Under the pieces are notes generated by a model. That model saw nothing but the letters and a program-made list of their open reading frames with translations, was not told the origin of the DNA and did not search any database. A stretch of DNA of 64,000 nt from Sulfuriferula thiophila (GTDB lineage Bacteria; Pseudomonadota; Gammaproteobacteria; Burkholderiales; Sulfuriferulaceae), in the NCBI RefSeq assembly GCF_003864975.1, contig NZ_BHGL01000046.1:62001-126000 (forward strand). Direction: 5' to 3'. Numbering within the stretch: the first letter of the stretch is position 1; each line of letters opens with the position of its first letter. Shown in pieces: positions 35,224 through 46,021 of the stretch. The position numbers and the translations under genes are program-made.

Positions 35224-36243
35224 ATGTTATTTCCGTTGCCGGAACCCACTGGCACCCGACCTGTAACATTGATTCATGCCTTATTGCCTACCTCCCCGCT
35301 TGGGGATATACGAGAAGAAGTATTACATCGGCTGACCCAGATCAATCTGGGTCAGCAATTAGAAGCCGATGTTCAGGCCAAATTAACCGATGGCAGCTTT
35401 CTGGTTAAAATTGCGGACGCAACTGCCCGCATGAATTTACCGGCATCAACAGGCGTAGGTGAAAAACTCACGCTTACACTGATAGGAAAAGAGCCTCGTC
35501 CTACCTTTTTACTTAATACTGATCCGGAGCTAGCAACACCGATCTCCACAAGCAGCACAACCTCATTGAGCAACACAGCAAAACTGATCGACAACCTGCT
35601 GCACAATTTACCCAACAGCACCCAGTCAAGTCCTGTAATAGGCAAATCACCGATAGTCCCGCTAGCTGATTTTTCGACACCCCAATTGGCAAATGCATTA
35701 CAGGATACGCTTACGAAAACAGGCGTATTTTATGAATCGCATTTAAATCAGTGGGTAAACGGGCAAAGAACGCTGGCGGAGATTAAACAAGAACCGCAAG
35801 CTCAGCTAATCAGTCAATTTGCCACGATGGTCACAGAGCCTAAAGCCACACAGGCTAGTAGTGAAACTACCGTCCCAACACTCACCCAGCCTCTCGCCCA
35901 ATTAGTTAATCAGCAGTTACAGACCCTCGAGCAAAATCGCATTATCTGGCAAGGCGAGGTTTGGCCCGGTCAAACCATGCAATGGGAGGTAAGTGAAGAC
36001 CCCCCTGAAACGAGCCATGCTCAAGAACAAACTTCGTGGCGCAGTGATGTACGTTTTGAAATGCCGCAATTGGGCACAATTACAGCAACGTTACGTCTCA
36101 GTGGTGAGCGCCTTACAATGCAAATTCATGCCGACACAGAAGCCGCCGCCGCTCAACTAAAGTCACACGGTAATAAACTGAATGATGCGTTAGCCGCGGC
36201 CGGCATACCGCTGGACGGATTGCTGGTTAAATCAAATGAATAA
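35224..36243 (+). CDS. Flagellar hook-length control protein-like (FliK C-terminal domain)
   Basis: This 339-residue protein has a variable Pro/Thr/Ser/Gln-rich N-terminal two thirds. Its C-terminal FliK-like domain is at about 255-335 (PQLGTITATLRLSGERLTMQ ... LNDALAAAGIPLDGLLV). FliK is exported and, on reaching the mature hook, makes FlhB switch the export gate from hook to filament substrates. The next gene is a stand-alone FlhB C-terminal-like protein overlapping it by 8 bases, so the two probably act together. Whether this is the main FliK or a second, accessory copy cannot be told from this window, as no fliE-J cluster is present. Confidence 0.8.
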   Translation: MLFPLPEPTGTRPVTLIHALLPTSPLGDIREEVLHRLTQINLGQQLEADVQAKLTDGSFLVKIADATARMNLPASTGVGEKLTLTLIGKEPRPTFLLNTDPELATPISTSSTTSLSNTAKLIDNLLHNLPNSTQSSPVIGKSPIVPLADFSTPQLANALQDTLTKTGVFYESHLNQWVNGQRTLAEIKQEPQAQLISQFATMVTEPKATQASSETTVPTLTQPLAQLVNQQLQTLEQNRIIWQGEVWPGQTMQWEVSEDPPETSHAQEQTSWRSDVRFEMPQLGTITATLRLSGERLTMQIHADTEAAAAQLKSHGNKLNDALAAAGIPLDGLLVKSNE

Positions 36244-36526
36244 ACCGCTACCATCCGCAGTTGCACTGGCATACCAAACAGGTGATGCCGCCCCTAAAGT
36301 TGTCGCCAAGGGCAAAGGTTTGATTGCGGAAGAAATCATTGCTCGCGCCAGAGCTAACGGGGTATTTGTGCACGAATCCAAAGAACTGGTTTCACTGCTT
36401 ATGCAAGTGGATCTTGATCAGCACATCCCGCCTGCTTTATACCGTGCCGTAGCAGAATTGCTCGCCTGGCTGTATCGTATTGAGAATGGACAAAAATCCA
36501 CGCTTGATGACGCGTCTCAGCTATAA
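36236..36526 (+). CDS. Stand-alone FlhB C-terminal-domain-like protein (EscU/YscU/FlhB family)
   Basis: This 96-residue protein matches the substrate-specificity domain of FlhB downstream of the self-cleavage site: SAVALAYQTGDAAPKVVAKG, then GLIAEEIIARARANGVFVHE and AELLAWLYRIE. It lacks the membrane domain and the NPTH cleavage motif, so it corresponds to FlhB-CC made as a separate polypeptide. Similar small proteins (FlhX or FlhB2) can partly replace the FlhB C-terminus in some bacteria. It overlaps the FliK-like gene by 8 bases. Confidence 0.85.
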   Translation: MNKPLPSAVALAYQTGDAAPKVVAKGKGLIAEEIIARARANGVFVHESKELVSLLMQVDLDQHIPPALYRAVAELLAWLYRIENGQKSTLDDASQL

Positions 36527-36558
36527 TAATCAAACATTTTTGACCTAGCGATTTGACC

Positions 36559-37308
36559 ATGCCCCCTATTCAGCCTGAACTTGGTACCGAAAATCAAAGC
36601 CTGTACCAAATCCATTCACGCCGCGAAATATTAAGCCTGCTGCAAGGTATTAAGGATCAGCATCAATTGATTACCATGGTAATCAACGGTGGTGCGGAGG
36701 TCGTGGTCACATCTATATTGGATATAGATGACAAGAAAAACCTGGTTTTTATTGACTGCGCCCCAAGCGCTCTCATCAATCAGCGCGTTCTCGAGTCCGA
36801 TGATATCGAGTTCGAATCCACTTTGGATAAAGTAAGGATTTCCTTTTTCGCTTCTCAGGTTACCGAGTGCACCCAGGATGGGCAACCTTCATTATGCATA
36901 AGCGTGCCACCCGTTTTAATTCGCCTGCAACGTCGTGAGTATTTCCGGGTTAATACACCTGCTGGTCAGCAAGTTCATTGCAAAATTCCATTGGCTGAAG
37001 GATTTCATACGGTGTCTGTAGTCGACATTAGCGGTGGTGGCATTGCCATACTTGATGAAAAACGCCTGTTGGAAACCCAAGTCGGCCAAACGTATCAGAA
37101 CTGCCAGATTGATCTGCCTGAAAATGGAACAATCAATGTCACATTAAAAGTTTGCAATACACAAGACTTCAGCTTGGCTAATGGCAAAACCAATCGCCGT
37201 TTAGGATGTGAATTTGTGCATATGGCACCAGGCATGCTAACAATGGTACAACGCTACATTATGCAGCTAGAGCGTGAACGTAATGCCCGCATGCATGGCA
37301 TGGTTTAA
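36559..37308 (+). CDS. ycgR: Flagellar brake protein YcgR (PilZ domain)
   Basis: This 249-residue protein has an N-terminal YcgR domain (about 1-115) and a C-terminal PilZ domain. The c-di-GMP motif is present as RREYFR (Arg125/126-x3-Arg130) and DISGGG (Asp156-x-Ser-xx-Gly161). When c-di-GMP is high, YcgR binds the flagellar motor and slows it. ATG 36559 is preferred to a TTG 6 bases upstream. Neither has a strong ribosome site. It closes the fliS operon and gives a functional partner for the diguanylate cyclase at 32550. Confidence 0.92.
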   Translation: MPPIQPELGTENQSLYQIHSRREILSLLQGIKDQHQLITMVINGGAEVVVTSILDIDDKKNLVFIDCAPSALINQRVLESDDIEFESTLDKVRISFFASQVTECTQDGQPSLCISVPPVLIRLQRREYFRVNTPAGQQVHCKIPLAEGFHTVSVVDISGGGIAILDEKRLLETQVGQTYQNCQIDLPENGTINVTLKVCNTQDFSLANGKTNRRLGCEFVHMAPGMLTMVQRYIMQLERERNARMHGMV

Positions 37309-37355
37309 GCTACAAAGTTTAATCCTTATAAATATAAAAACTGTGGAACTGCCGT

Positions 37356-38477
37356 TTGCCCAATAATCGCCCGCTCACCGTATTGCAACTACTCCCTGCG
37401 TTACATGCTGGTGGCGTCGAACGCGGCACCCTGGAAATAGCCCGATATCTGGTACAAAACGGACACCGCTCGCTAGTCATGTCTGCGGGTGGTCGCATGG
37501 AGTCGCAACTGATATCCGAAGGTTCAACCCATTTCAATTGGGATATTGGTAAAAAATCCCTGCTTACATTACGTTTAGTGCCACGCTTACGGCGACTCTT
37601 AATCGAGCAGAAAGTTGATATTCTCCACTTGCGCTCACGCATGCCCGCCTGGATAGGTTACCTTGCCTGGCGTAGCATGGATCCCGCCACGCGCCCGAAA
37701 CTGGTCACCACCGTACACGGTGCCTATACCGTGAATGCCTATAGTGCTGTCATGACCAAAGGCGAACGTGTCATCGCCGTTTCAAACACCATTCGTAACT
37801 ACATACTCACAAATTATCCGCAAGTTAACCCGGAAATTATCCGTCTCATTTATCGAGGGGTTGATCCGCAGGAATTCCCGCGTGGCTATCAACCAGATAA
37901 TGCATGGCTGCAAAAATGGCGGAAAGATTACCCGCAACTGATCGGTAAAACTGTAATCACCCTGCCAGGCCGTATTACACGCTGGAAAGGCCAACTGGAT
38001 TTTATTCAGCTCATGGCTCGTTTGAAGTATGCGGGTCTAAACGTCCATGGCCTAATCGTCGGTGAAGCCGACCCAAAAAAACAGGCTTTCTTACAGGAAC
38101 TGAAAACGCAAATCAGCACGTTGAGTCTGGATATGGACATTAGCTTGATTGGCCATCGTACTGATTTGAAAGAAGTTATGGCTGTATCCGATCTTGTACT
38201 TTCGCTTTCGCAGGATCCTGAAGCATTTGGGCGCACCACACCTGAAGCGCTCACGCTCGGCATTCCGGTAATTGGATACAATCATGGTGGCGTTGGCGAG
38301 GTGCTGCAGGCACTCTTTCCCGAAGGGCTCGTGCCATTATGTGATTTGGATATGCTGCAACAAACCGTTCAGCGCTGCCTGTCCCACCCATACTCGATAG
38401 CAGAGAATCAGACCTTTACTTTGGTTAATATGCAATCAAGCACGCTTGCCGCGTATCGAGAACTTATCGATAAATAA
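37356..38477 (+). CDS. Glycosyltransferase family 4
   Basis: This 373-residue GT-B enzyme has a nucleotide-sugar-binding C-terminal half. The N-terminal loop is LQLLPALHAGGVERGTLEIA and the donor-phosphate/EX7E region is SQDPEAFGRTTPEALTLGIP. It is of the type that builds LPS core or O-antigen in the cytoplasm. The TTG at 37356 is the only fitting start, with GGAA ahead. It begins a plus-strand run of three surface-glycan genes, 47 bases after ycgR. Donor and acceptor cannot be read from the sequence. Confidence 0.87.
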   Translation: MPNNRPLTVLQLLPALHAGGVERGTLEIARYLVQNGHRSLVMSAGGRMESQLISEGSTHFNWDIGKKSLLTLRLVPRLRRLLIEQKVDILHLRSRMPAWIGYLAWRSMDPATRPKLVTTVHGAYTVNAYSAVMTKGERVIAVSNTIRNYILTNYPQVNPEIIRLIYRGVDPQEFPRGYQPDNAWLQKWRKDYPQLIGKTVITLPGRITRWKGQLDFIQLMARLKYAGLNVHGLIVGEADPKKQAFLQELKTQISTLSLDMDISLIGHRTDLKEVMAVSDLVLSLSQDPEAFGRTTPEALTLGIPVIGYNHGGVGEVLQALFPEGLVPLCDLDMLQQTVQRCLSHPYSIAENQTFTLVNMQSSTLAAYRELIDK

Positions 38478-38511
38478 GTTTGTTAAATATTTTAATACTG
38501 GAGATTCGTGA

Positions 38512-39492
38512 TTGATTAAAGTACTGGTAATCGGAAAATACAACAGTATTGTCCATTGGACAGAAAATACAGTTGAAGCCTTCAAGCAAACTGGCTGCGA
38601 TGTAGATTACTTTGCTCTAAATGGCGACAGCTTCGCACAATCAACATATTATAAATTGCTCGGCAAAATACAGGGCGACAAATCAAAAGTTGTGGCTGAT
38701 AGCCTAAGGAAAAAATTGCAAAGCTTTCAACCCGATCTGATCGTGTTCGTCATGATTGCCTCGAACTGGTTACCTGAACACCTATTCCAACTAACGACAG
38801 CAACTTGCCCCCATGCGACCAAAATCGTTTGGGTGGGAGACAAATTCAACCGCGCTGAAGGTATATTTGCCAACCATGTGGACTGGGTGTTCTGTACCGA
38901 CACGGCATTCATTGACGCAGCCCATGAGTATGGATATTCCGCTCCGGCAAGTTATCTACCTTTAGCTGTTAACCAGAAAATATTTCACCCTATTCCTGCA
39001 ATTCGCTCCAACGCCATTATCTATGTTGCAAACAATACCGTGGGTCGCGGAGAGATGATAAGCACTATTAAGAGGCCTATTACTCTGTATGGCAAAGGTT
39101 GGTCAAAATTAAAAAATACCCAGCATATAATTAATGCCTATCGCTTACCATACACTAAGCTACCCGGCGTTTATGCCTCATGTCGTGCCGTCCTTAATAT
39201 CAAGAACGAAAAAAATGTCATCAATGGTCTCAGTCAACGAAGCTTTGAACCCTACGCAACCATGACCCCCGTATTGAATGATGCGATGAAGGATATTGAT
39301 CTATGCTTCGAAGTGGATAGAGAAATACTGGTCTACCATTCCATTGATGAATTGCACGAACAGTATGACCGTCTTGCAACAGATGCTCACTTTGCCAATG
39401 CAATTGGGCAGGCCGGCTACAAACGCGCGATGGCTGAACATACTTATGCGCATAGGGCGAAAACTATGCTTACTCAAGTTGGTTTAATATAA
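38512..39492 (+). CDS. CgeB-like glycosyltransferase (GT1_2 family)
   Basis: This 326-residue protein has an N-terminal Rossmann-like domain (IKVLVIGKYNSIVHWTENTV) and a C-terminal GT-like domain ending in ALNIKNE..NGLSQRSFEPYA and EQYDRLATDAHFANAIGQAG. The pattern is that of the CgeB/Glyco_trans_1_2 group. It likely adds a sugar to the LPS or capsule oligosaccharide. It starts at TTG with GGAG 8 bases ahead. Confidence 0.78.
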   Translation: MIKVLVIGKYNSIVHWTENTVEAFKQTGCDVDYFALNGDSFAQSTYYKLLGKIQGDKSKVVADSLRKKLQSFQPDLIVFVMIASNWLPEHLFQLTTATCPHATKIVWVGDKFNRAEGIFANHVDWVFCTDTAFIDAAHEYGYSAPASYLPLAVNQKIFHPIPAIRSNAIIYVANNTVGRGEMISTIKRPITLYGKGWSKLKNTQHIINAYRLPYTKLPGVYASCRAVLNIKNEKNVINGLSQRSFEPYATMTPVLNDAMKDIDLCFEVDREILVYHSIDELHEQYDRLATDAHFANAIGQAGYKRAMAEHTYAHRAKTMLTQVGLI

Positions 39493-39520
39493 ACAGAGCC
39501 TAACCGCACGAATAGAATAT

Positions 39521-40852
39521 ATGACAATCAATACCGACGAATCGAGCAATATTAACCAAACAGGAACTGTCATGCCACGTATTGTTTCAGATTCAAGATT
39601 TACTAATGCTGTACAGAATTATGGCTGGTGGTTAATTGCCGCATTCGTAATAGCCATGCCGTTTGGCAAGGGCTTTGAAGTGCCACTGGCACTCATGGCG
39701 ATAGGTGGAATGGTATTGCTGGCAAAAGAAGGGATTAGCCGGGTTAACTCTGGCAACATGCGCTGGGCGCTGATACTCTTTGCCTGCATCTGGCTACCTA
39801 TACTTACTTCAATGCCTGATGCAGTAATGTTTGAGCCTACTGCGAGCACAGCATTGGCCTTCATGCGTTTCCCATTTGCAGTTCTGTTTGCCGTTTATGC
39901 GCTGGCCAATCCTGATCACAGGCCAAAACTTTTCACGGCGATTTTTGCCATGTTTAGTATTGTCATTGCGGATGGCCTATTGCAGGCAGTTACCGGCAAG
40001 AATATCATCGGTTCTCCAATGATAGCGGACAGACTAAGTGGATTGTTTTATCCAAAATTGACCATGGGCTTATGGATTGCCCCATTTGGGGCAATCTATT
40101 TTGAAAAAGTGCGCCAGTTAGCGAAAACGAGTCGTTACGGATGGGCTTACTGGCTACTTCTGGCGCCCTACACGGCTGTCGTATTGTTGTCAGGAAGCCG
40201 CGCCTCCTGGGCGATATATGCGGTCAGCATGGCCGGATTTGCAATCTACCTATATATGACCAATCCACAACGATCTATCAAAAAATACGTGGTTATTTTG
40301 CTGTTATTAGCTATCCCCATGGGGATAGCACTCGACCATTACTCACCGTTCAAGAAAAAAATTGAAGCCACGGAAGGATTATTCAGTGGTGATTATGACA
40401 AGGTTAATGCGGCGACCAGTATCCGCTTACCTATCTGGGTAGTCGCACTGAAAATGAGTAAAGATCATTTAATTAATGGTGTCGGTCCGCGAGGATTTCG
40501 CTATGCCTATCCACCCTATGCTGAAAAAGATGATTTTTTCCTCAAGATGAGATCTGATATGGGGCCCAATCATCCGCACCAGATATTTCTGGAAGTCCTG
40601 GTGGAAACCGGCATCATCGGCGTAGTTGGCTACTTCCTTTTTCTGGGATTCCTGGTGCGACTGACATGGCAGGCCATTCGTGCGCATAACAATTATGCAG
40701 CCCCGGTTGGTATCGCTGTATTCGCTGCCATCATGCCGATCAACGCTGGGATTGCATTTTACGCAAGCGTACTGTCAGCGATGACCTGGTGGATGCTGGC
40801 TATTTTCTTTGCAGTGCTCATGACCGATAAACAAAAACCGGCTATTGATTGA
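39521..40852 (+). CDS. O-antigen ligase family (WaaL-like) membrane protein
   Basis: This 443-residue inner-membrane protein has about ten to twelve transmembrane segments and the periplasmic Wzy_C/WaaL region containing LSGSRASWAIYAVSMAGFAI and GPNHPHQIFLEVLVETGIIG. The conserved Arg and His are consistent with transfer of O-antigen or a similar glycan from undecaprenyl-PP to lipid A-core. Its last 11 bases overlap the end of the convergent GT4 gene. A polymerase (Wzy) role cannot be excluded from sequence alone. Confidence 0.85.
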   Translation: MTINTDESSNINQTGTVMPRIVSDSRFTNAVQNYGWWLIAAFVIAMPFGKGFEVPLALMAIGGMVLLAKEGISRVNSGNMRWALILFACIWLPILTSMPDAVMFEPTASTALAFMRFPFAVLFAVYALANPDHRPKLFTAIFAMFSIVIADGLLQAVTGKNIIGSPMIADRLSGLFYPKLTMGLWIAPFGAIYFEKVRQLAKTSRYGWAYWLLLAPYTAVVLLSGSRASWAIYAVSMAGFAIYLYMTNPQRSIKKYVVILLLLAIPMGIALDHYSPFKKKIEATEGLFSGDYDKVNAATSIRLPIWVVALKMSKDHLINGVGPRGFRYAYPPYAEKDDFFLKMRSDMGPNHPHQIFLEVLVETGIIGVVGYFLFLGFLVRLTWQAIRAHNNYAAPVGIAVFAAIMPINAGIAFYASVLSAMTWWMLAIFFAVLMTDKQKPAID

Positions 40853-41897
40853 GAGCTTGCAGATATACGGCTAGTGTATCGCGTGCCTGTTTCTCGGGAC
40901 TAAATTGGGTCTGTGCAGTAATTCTGGCGGCCGCCGCGAAACGGGTACACAGCTCCGCATCTACTGCCACGGATGAAACGGCTTCGACAATGGCATCCGT
41001 ATCTCCGGAAGGGATAAGGATACCATTGTTACCCGTATCAAGCATGGTCGGTATCGCACCTGTTTGTGTGCCTATGCAGGCTAATCCAGTTGCCATTGCT
41101 TCCAGGAATGCGATGCAGAAACCTTCCTTGATACTGGGCTGCAGGTAAATATCCGCTGCAGCCAACAAGTCAGGCACGTCGTTTCTGGACCCTAACAGGC
41201 TTAAATGTTCAGACACTCCTGATTGATGGGCCTGCTGCAGTAGTTTGTCCCGATCATCACCCTCGCCTACTAATACTAAATTTATATTTGGTAATTTTGG
41301 TATCAGTTTAACCAGAGCAGCAATGGCATAGGTCTGACCTTTAGCCGGGACTAGCCTTGCCACGCACAACACAACAAGCTGATTTTGCCAGCCATATTGG
41401 CTACGTAGTGCTTCACGCTTTGACGTATTAAATGCATGAGTATCTACGGCATTGTGCACCACAGTTGCCATCGCTTCTGGATAGCCTAACTGACACAATG
41501 ACTCACGCACCATCTCGGACACACAAATAACATGCTGGCAGCGGCGAAATGGACCAAGATGTTTAACAATATTATGCGCAGTCGCAACGCAAAGAATCTG
41601 CCGATCTGCATATGCCACCATAAAGGCTGACTTAAGCATATGAGCATGAACCAGATCCGGTTGCATACGCCGAATTACTTGCCTTAATGACCATAAAGCC
41701 AGAGGATGCAAACGGCCACCAGAACGAATCAGCGAATACTTGATACCATGAGTTTCCAGCGCTTGGCTCAACGCACCTTCAGCCGGCAGTGCGACACTGA
41801 CTTCCAGCCCCAACTCACGTTGTTGCAAGCATAAATCCAGCAAATGCTTTTCTGCACCACCGACATCAGTGGATGCGATTACATGCAATATTTTCAA
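40842..41897 (-). CDS. Glycosyltransferase family 4 (WaaG/RfaG-like)
   Basis: This 351-residue GT-B enzyme has the N-terminal acceptor-side loop DVGGAEKHLLDLCLQQREL and the donor-site motif SIKEGFCIAFLEAMATGLAC. The TTG at 41897 (AAGG 7 bases ahead) makes the protein begin at LKILHVIASTDVGG, the usual N-terminus of the family. An open frame to 41945 would add an atypical leader. It is transcribed divergently from the GT2 gene at 41961, leaving only 63 bases for both promoters. Confidence 0.85.
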   Translation of the reverse strand: MKILHVIASTDVGGAEKHLLDLCLQQRELGLEVSVALPAEGALSQALETHGIKYSLIRSGGRLHPLALWSLRQVIRRMQPDLVHAHMLKSAFMVAYADRQILCVATAHNIVKHLGPFRRCQHVICVSEMVRESLCQLGYPEAMATVVHNAVDTHAFNTSKREALRSQYGWQNQLVVLCVARLVPAKGQTYAIAALVKLIPKLPNINLVLVGEGDDRDKLLQQAHQSGVSEHLSLLGSRNDVPDLLAAADIYLQPSIKEGFCIAFLEAMATGLACIGTQTGAIPTMLDTGNNGILIPSGDTDAIVEAVSSVAVDAELCTRFAAAARITAQTQFSPEKQARDTLAVYLQALNQ

Positions 41898-41960
41898 GAG
41901 CGTACCTTGCCCTGTGGTATAGTTTGGGTCATTTTCGTACAGCAAGTCATTAACATTTTC

Positions 41961-42779
41961 ATGGAAAAACTCTCAGCATTTGTCACGACATTCAACAACG
42001 CACGCACTCTGGCCAGCTGCCTGGAAAGCGTAAAATGGGCGGATGAAATAGTCTTGCTTGATTCTGGCAGCACAGATGCAACACTGGATATCGCTAAGCA
42101 ATATGGTTGCAAAATTTTCCACCAACCATTTCTGGGTTACGGCAAACAAAAACAGATAGCATTAACGAAAACCTCGTATTTATGGGTGTTATTGCTGGAT
42201 GCTGACGAAGCACTTTCACCCGATTCCCAACTGGAAATTCGTGATTTACTGCGACGCGGACCTGATGCTGATGGCTACACCATTCCGCGCCAGGAACAAA
42301 TGTTCTGGCAAATGAACAACCGCTTTGTTCGCCTCAATAAATTCTTGCGCCTGTTCCGCAAAGATAAAGGCCACATTACTGATATGCCCGTCCATGCGGC
42401 CCCCAAAGTAGATGGCATAGTTAAAAATCTGACCGCGCCATTTTATCACTATGGGGAAACCGATATCGATATCAAAGTAAGCAAACTAAATGCTTATTCC
42501 ACCGGCCTGGTTAAAGACAAGGTCGCCAAAGGCACCTATCCTAACCCATGGATGCTGGTGTTTTACCCACCCTTTTATTTTCTGCGCGCCTATTTTTTCA
42601 AACGCGCTTTTTTAAACGGATGGGGTGGCTTCATTACTTCTGTTTGCGGCGCTTTTTATGTGTTTTTAAAATACGCCAAACTCTACGAATTTCATCAGCG
42701 CAAGCGTTACGGCAAAACCCTTATGCCGGCTGGTGCGCCGGATAACCCACCCGTTTATGAATCTGATAAACCTTGCTGA
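41961..42779 (+). CDS. Glycosyltransferase family 2, WaaE/KdtX-like (LPS core)
   Basis: This 272-residue GT-A enzyme starts LSAFVTTFNNARTLASCLES and VLLDSGSTDATLDIA. The metal-binding segment is LLLDADEALSPDSQL and the tail is a single hydrophobic stretch (YPPFYFLRAYFFKRAFLNGW). This matches the WaaE/KdtX group, which adds glucose to heptose I of the LPS core. ATG 41961 replaces a longer frame to 41844 that overlaps the divergent GT4. Its 3' end overlaps the convergent GT9 gene by 25 bases. Confidence 0.85.
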   Translation: MEKLSAFVTTFNNARTLASCLESVKWADEIVLLDSGSTDATLDIAKQYGCKIFHQPFLGYGKQKQIALTKTSYLWVLLLDADEALSPDSQLEIRDLLRRGPDADGYTIPRQEQMFWQMNNRFVRLNKFLRLFRKDKGHITDMPVHAAPKVDGIVKNLTAPFYHYGETDIDIKVSKLNAYSTGLVKDKVAKGTYPNPWMLVFYPPFYFLRAYFFKRAFLNGWGGFITSVCGAFYVFLKYAKLYEFHQRKRYGKTLMPAGAPDNPPVYESDKPC

Positions 42780-43867
42780 GCCTTGGGAATCGGTATGATC
42801 ATTACCGGACCGTCCTTGAAATGCAACGCCTCAATAACATGTTCCGGCTGGACCGCTTTCATACATGAATGATGCGTGCAGTCCTGCTTGCAGTAACAGT
42901 TCAGACATGGCATATCAGCCTGAATCGCAATGACGTTATCTCCTTGCGGCTTGACTCGATAAGGGTCTGTTGGTCCACAGACGACAACCATGGGCTGACT
43001 GGATGATGCTGCCAGATGCGCCGTACCGGTATCATTACCCACTTGATATTTGGCATCTCGTGCTAAAGGTACAATATCCAGCACCTCAGTTTCGCCGCAT
43101 AAATTAACGACACCAGCACCCACCAGTTCGGTAATGCGCCGACAATCTTCAATTTCATCCTTGCCGCCGATCAGCACAACCTGATCCACTTCACTGATTA
43201 ACAATTGCCGTGCTAATTCAGCGTATTTATCTTCTCCCCAGCGTTTTAAATACCCTGCAGCCTGGCAGCCTGGATAAAAAATCGCATAACGGCCTGCAGT
43301 TAACCCATATTTTTTTTGTAATTCATGAGCATGTTGCTGATTATGAGCTGGAATATGCAGTACTGGTCGTGCTGTATTCACTGGGATGCCTGCAGCTTTT
43401 ATCGCCGCCCGCATCCGTTGTACCGGATTTGGATCGCCAGGCATGTCCGGACCACTTATATTGTATGGTCTGCTAGGATGATTACCAATCAGAAACCGCG
43501 TAGCATTGCCGGTTAATTGCAGAAACATCAGCATGAAGCGTGAGCGATCATTTGACTGCAAGTCTACAATTAAATCATAACGCTGCTGTCTGACTTGTTG
43601 CATCCATGCCCATATCGCAGCCCACTTACCTTGCTTGGCGCGAATGTTGATTTTACTAATATTGCTGAAACGCGGATCACCGGTAAATAATTTATCCCAG
43701 GGCGGTAACGTATTCAGATCTATTTGTGCATTCGGAAAAGCGCGTGCCACATCTTCCATGACGCAGGTCGCCATTGCAATATCGCCTAACGCACTCCATT
43801 TGATAATCAAAATACGGCGTATGCTGGGGTCGTTCGGCAGATCATAAGGCATAGAACGTTGGCTCAA
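42755..43867 (-). CDS. Glycosyltransferase family 9 (ADP-heptose:LPS heptosyltransferase)
   Basis: This 370-residue GT-B enzyme adds heptose to the LPS inner core. The N-terminal [19 protein letters not shown] and C-terminal [20 protein letters not shown] / [12 protein letters not shown] motifs are those of WaaC/WaaF/WaaQ. A Cys/His-rich tail segment ([17 protein letters not shown]) is typical of the family. TTG 43867 overlaps the hisG stop by 4 bases. An ATG at 43852 is an alternative. Which heptosyltransferase it is cannot be decided here. Confidence 0.9.
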   Translation of the reverse strand: MSQRSMPYDLPNDPSIRRILIIKWSALGDIAMATCVMEDVARAFPNAQIDLNTLPPWDKLFTGDPRFSNISKINIRAKQGKWAAIWAWMQQVRQQRYDLIVDLQSNDRSRFMLMFLQLTGNATRFLIGNHPSRPYNISGPDMPGDPNPVQRMRAAIKAAGIPVNTARPVLHIPAHNQQHAHELQKKYGLTAGRYAIFYPGCQAAGYLKRWGEDKYAELARQLLISEVDQVVLIGGKDEIEDCRRITELVGAGVVNLCGETEVLDIVPLARDAKYQVGNDTGTAHLAASSSQPMVVVCGPTDPYRVKPQGDNVIAIQADMPCLNCYCKQDCTHHSCMKAVQPEHVIEALHFKDGPVMIIPIPKAQQGLSDS

Positions 43868-44505
43868 TCAGCGCTTACCGCTTTGGCAAAAGTATCCAGT
43901 AAAGGCTGAATTTCTGCACGTTTGAGTTTTAGTGCTGCCTGGTTAACAACCAGACGTGAACTGATATCCATAATGTCAGCAACCGCTACAAGGCCGTTCG
44001 CTTTCAGTGTACTGCCGCTGCTAACCAGATCAACAATCACATCGGCTAATTTAACCAGTGGTGCCAGTTCCATGGAACCGTACAGTTTAATCAGATCGAC
44101 GTGCACACCTTTTGCAGCAAAATATTCTCGTGCAGTTGTTAGATATTTTGTGGCCACGCTTAATCGCGCACCTTGACGCACAGCCTGTTCATAATCAAAA
44201 GCAGGATGAGCGGCTACCATCATTTTGCAACGGGCAATTTTCAGATCCAGTGGCTGGTATAAACCATCTCCACCATGCTCAATCAAGACATCCTTACCGG
44301 CTACACCCAGATCAGCGGCACCGTGTTGTACATAAGTCGGAACATCGGTGGCACGAATAATGATCAGACGTACATCAGGAAGATTAGTAGAGATAATCAA
44401 TTTGCGTGATTTCTCAGGATTTTCACGTGGCTCTATCCCAGCAGCTGCAAGTAACGGCAACGTTTCTTCAAAAATACGTCCCTTGGATAATGCAATAGTA
44501 ATCAT
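43864..44505 (-). CDS. hisG: ATP phosphoribosyltransferase, short form
   Basis: This 213-residue first enzyme of histidine biosynthesis makes phosphoribosyl-ATP from ATP and [23 protein letters not shown] opens the protein and [15 protein letters not shown] is the PRPP-binding loop. The length shows the short form, which needs HisZ as regulatory partner; hisZ is not in this window. ATG 44505 follows GAAGGGA. It lies 10 bases after murA, the usual betaproteobacterial order. Confidence 0.95.
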   Translation of the reverse strand: MITIALSKGRIFEETLPLLAAAGIEPRENPEKSRKLIISTNLPDVRLIIIRATDVPTYVQHGAADLGVAGKDVLIEHGGDGLYQPLDLKIARCKMMVAAHPAFDYEQAVRQGARLSVATKYLTTAREYFAAKGVHVDLIKLYGSMELAPLVKLADVIVDLVSSGSTLKANGLVAVADIMDISSRLVVNQAALKLKRAEIQPLLDTFAKAVSAD

Positions 44506-44515
44506 ATTATTCCCT

Positions 44516-46011
<1,496 letters not shown>

Positions 46012-46021
46012 TATAAATATC

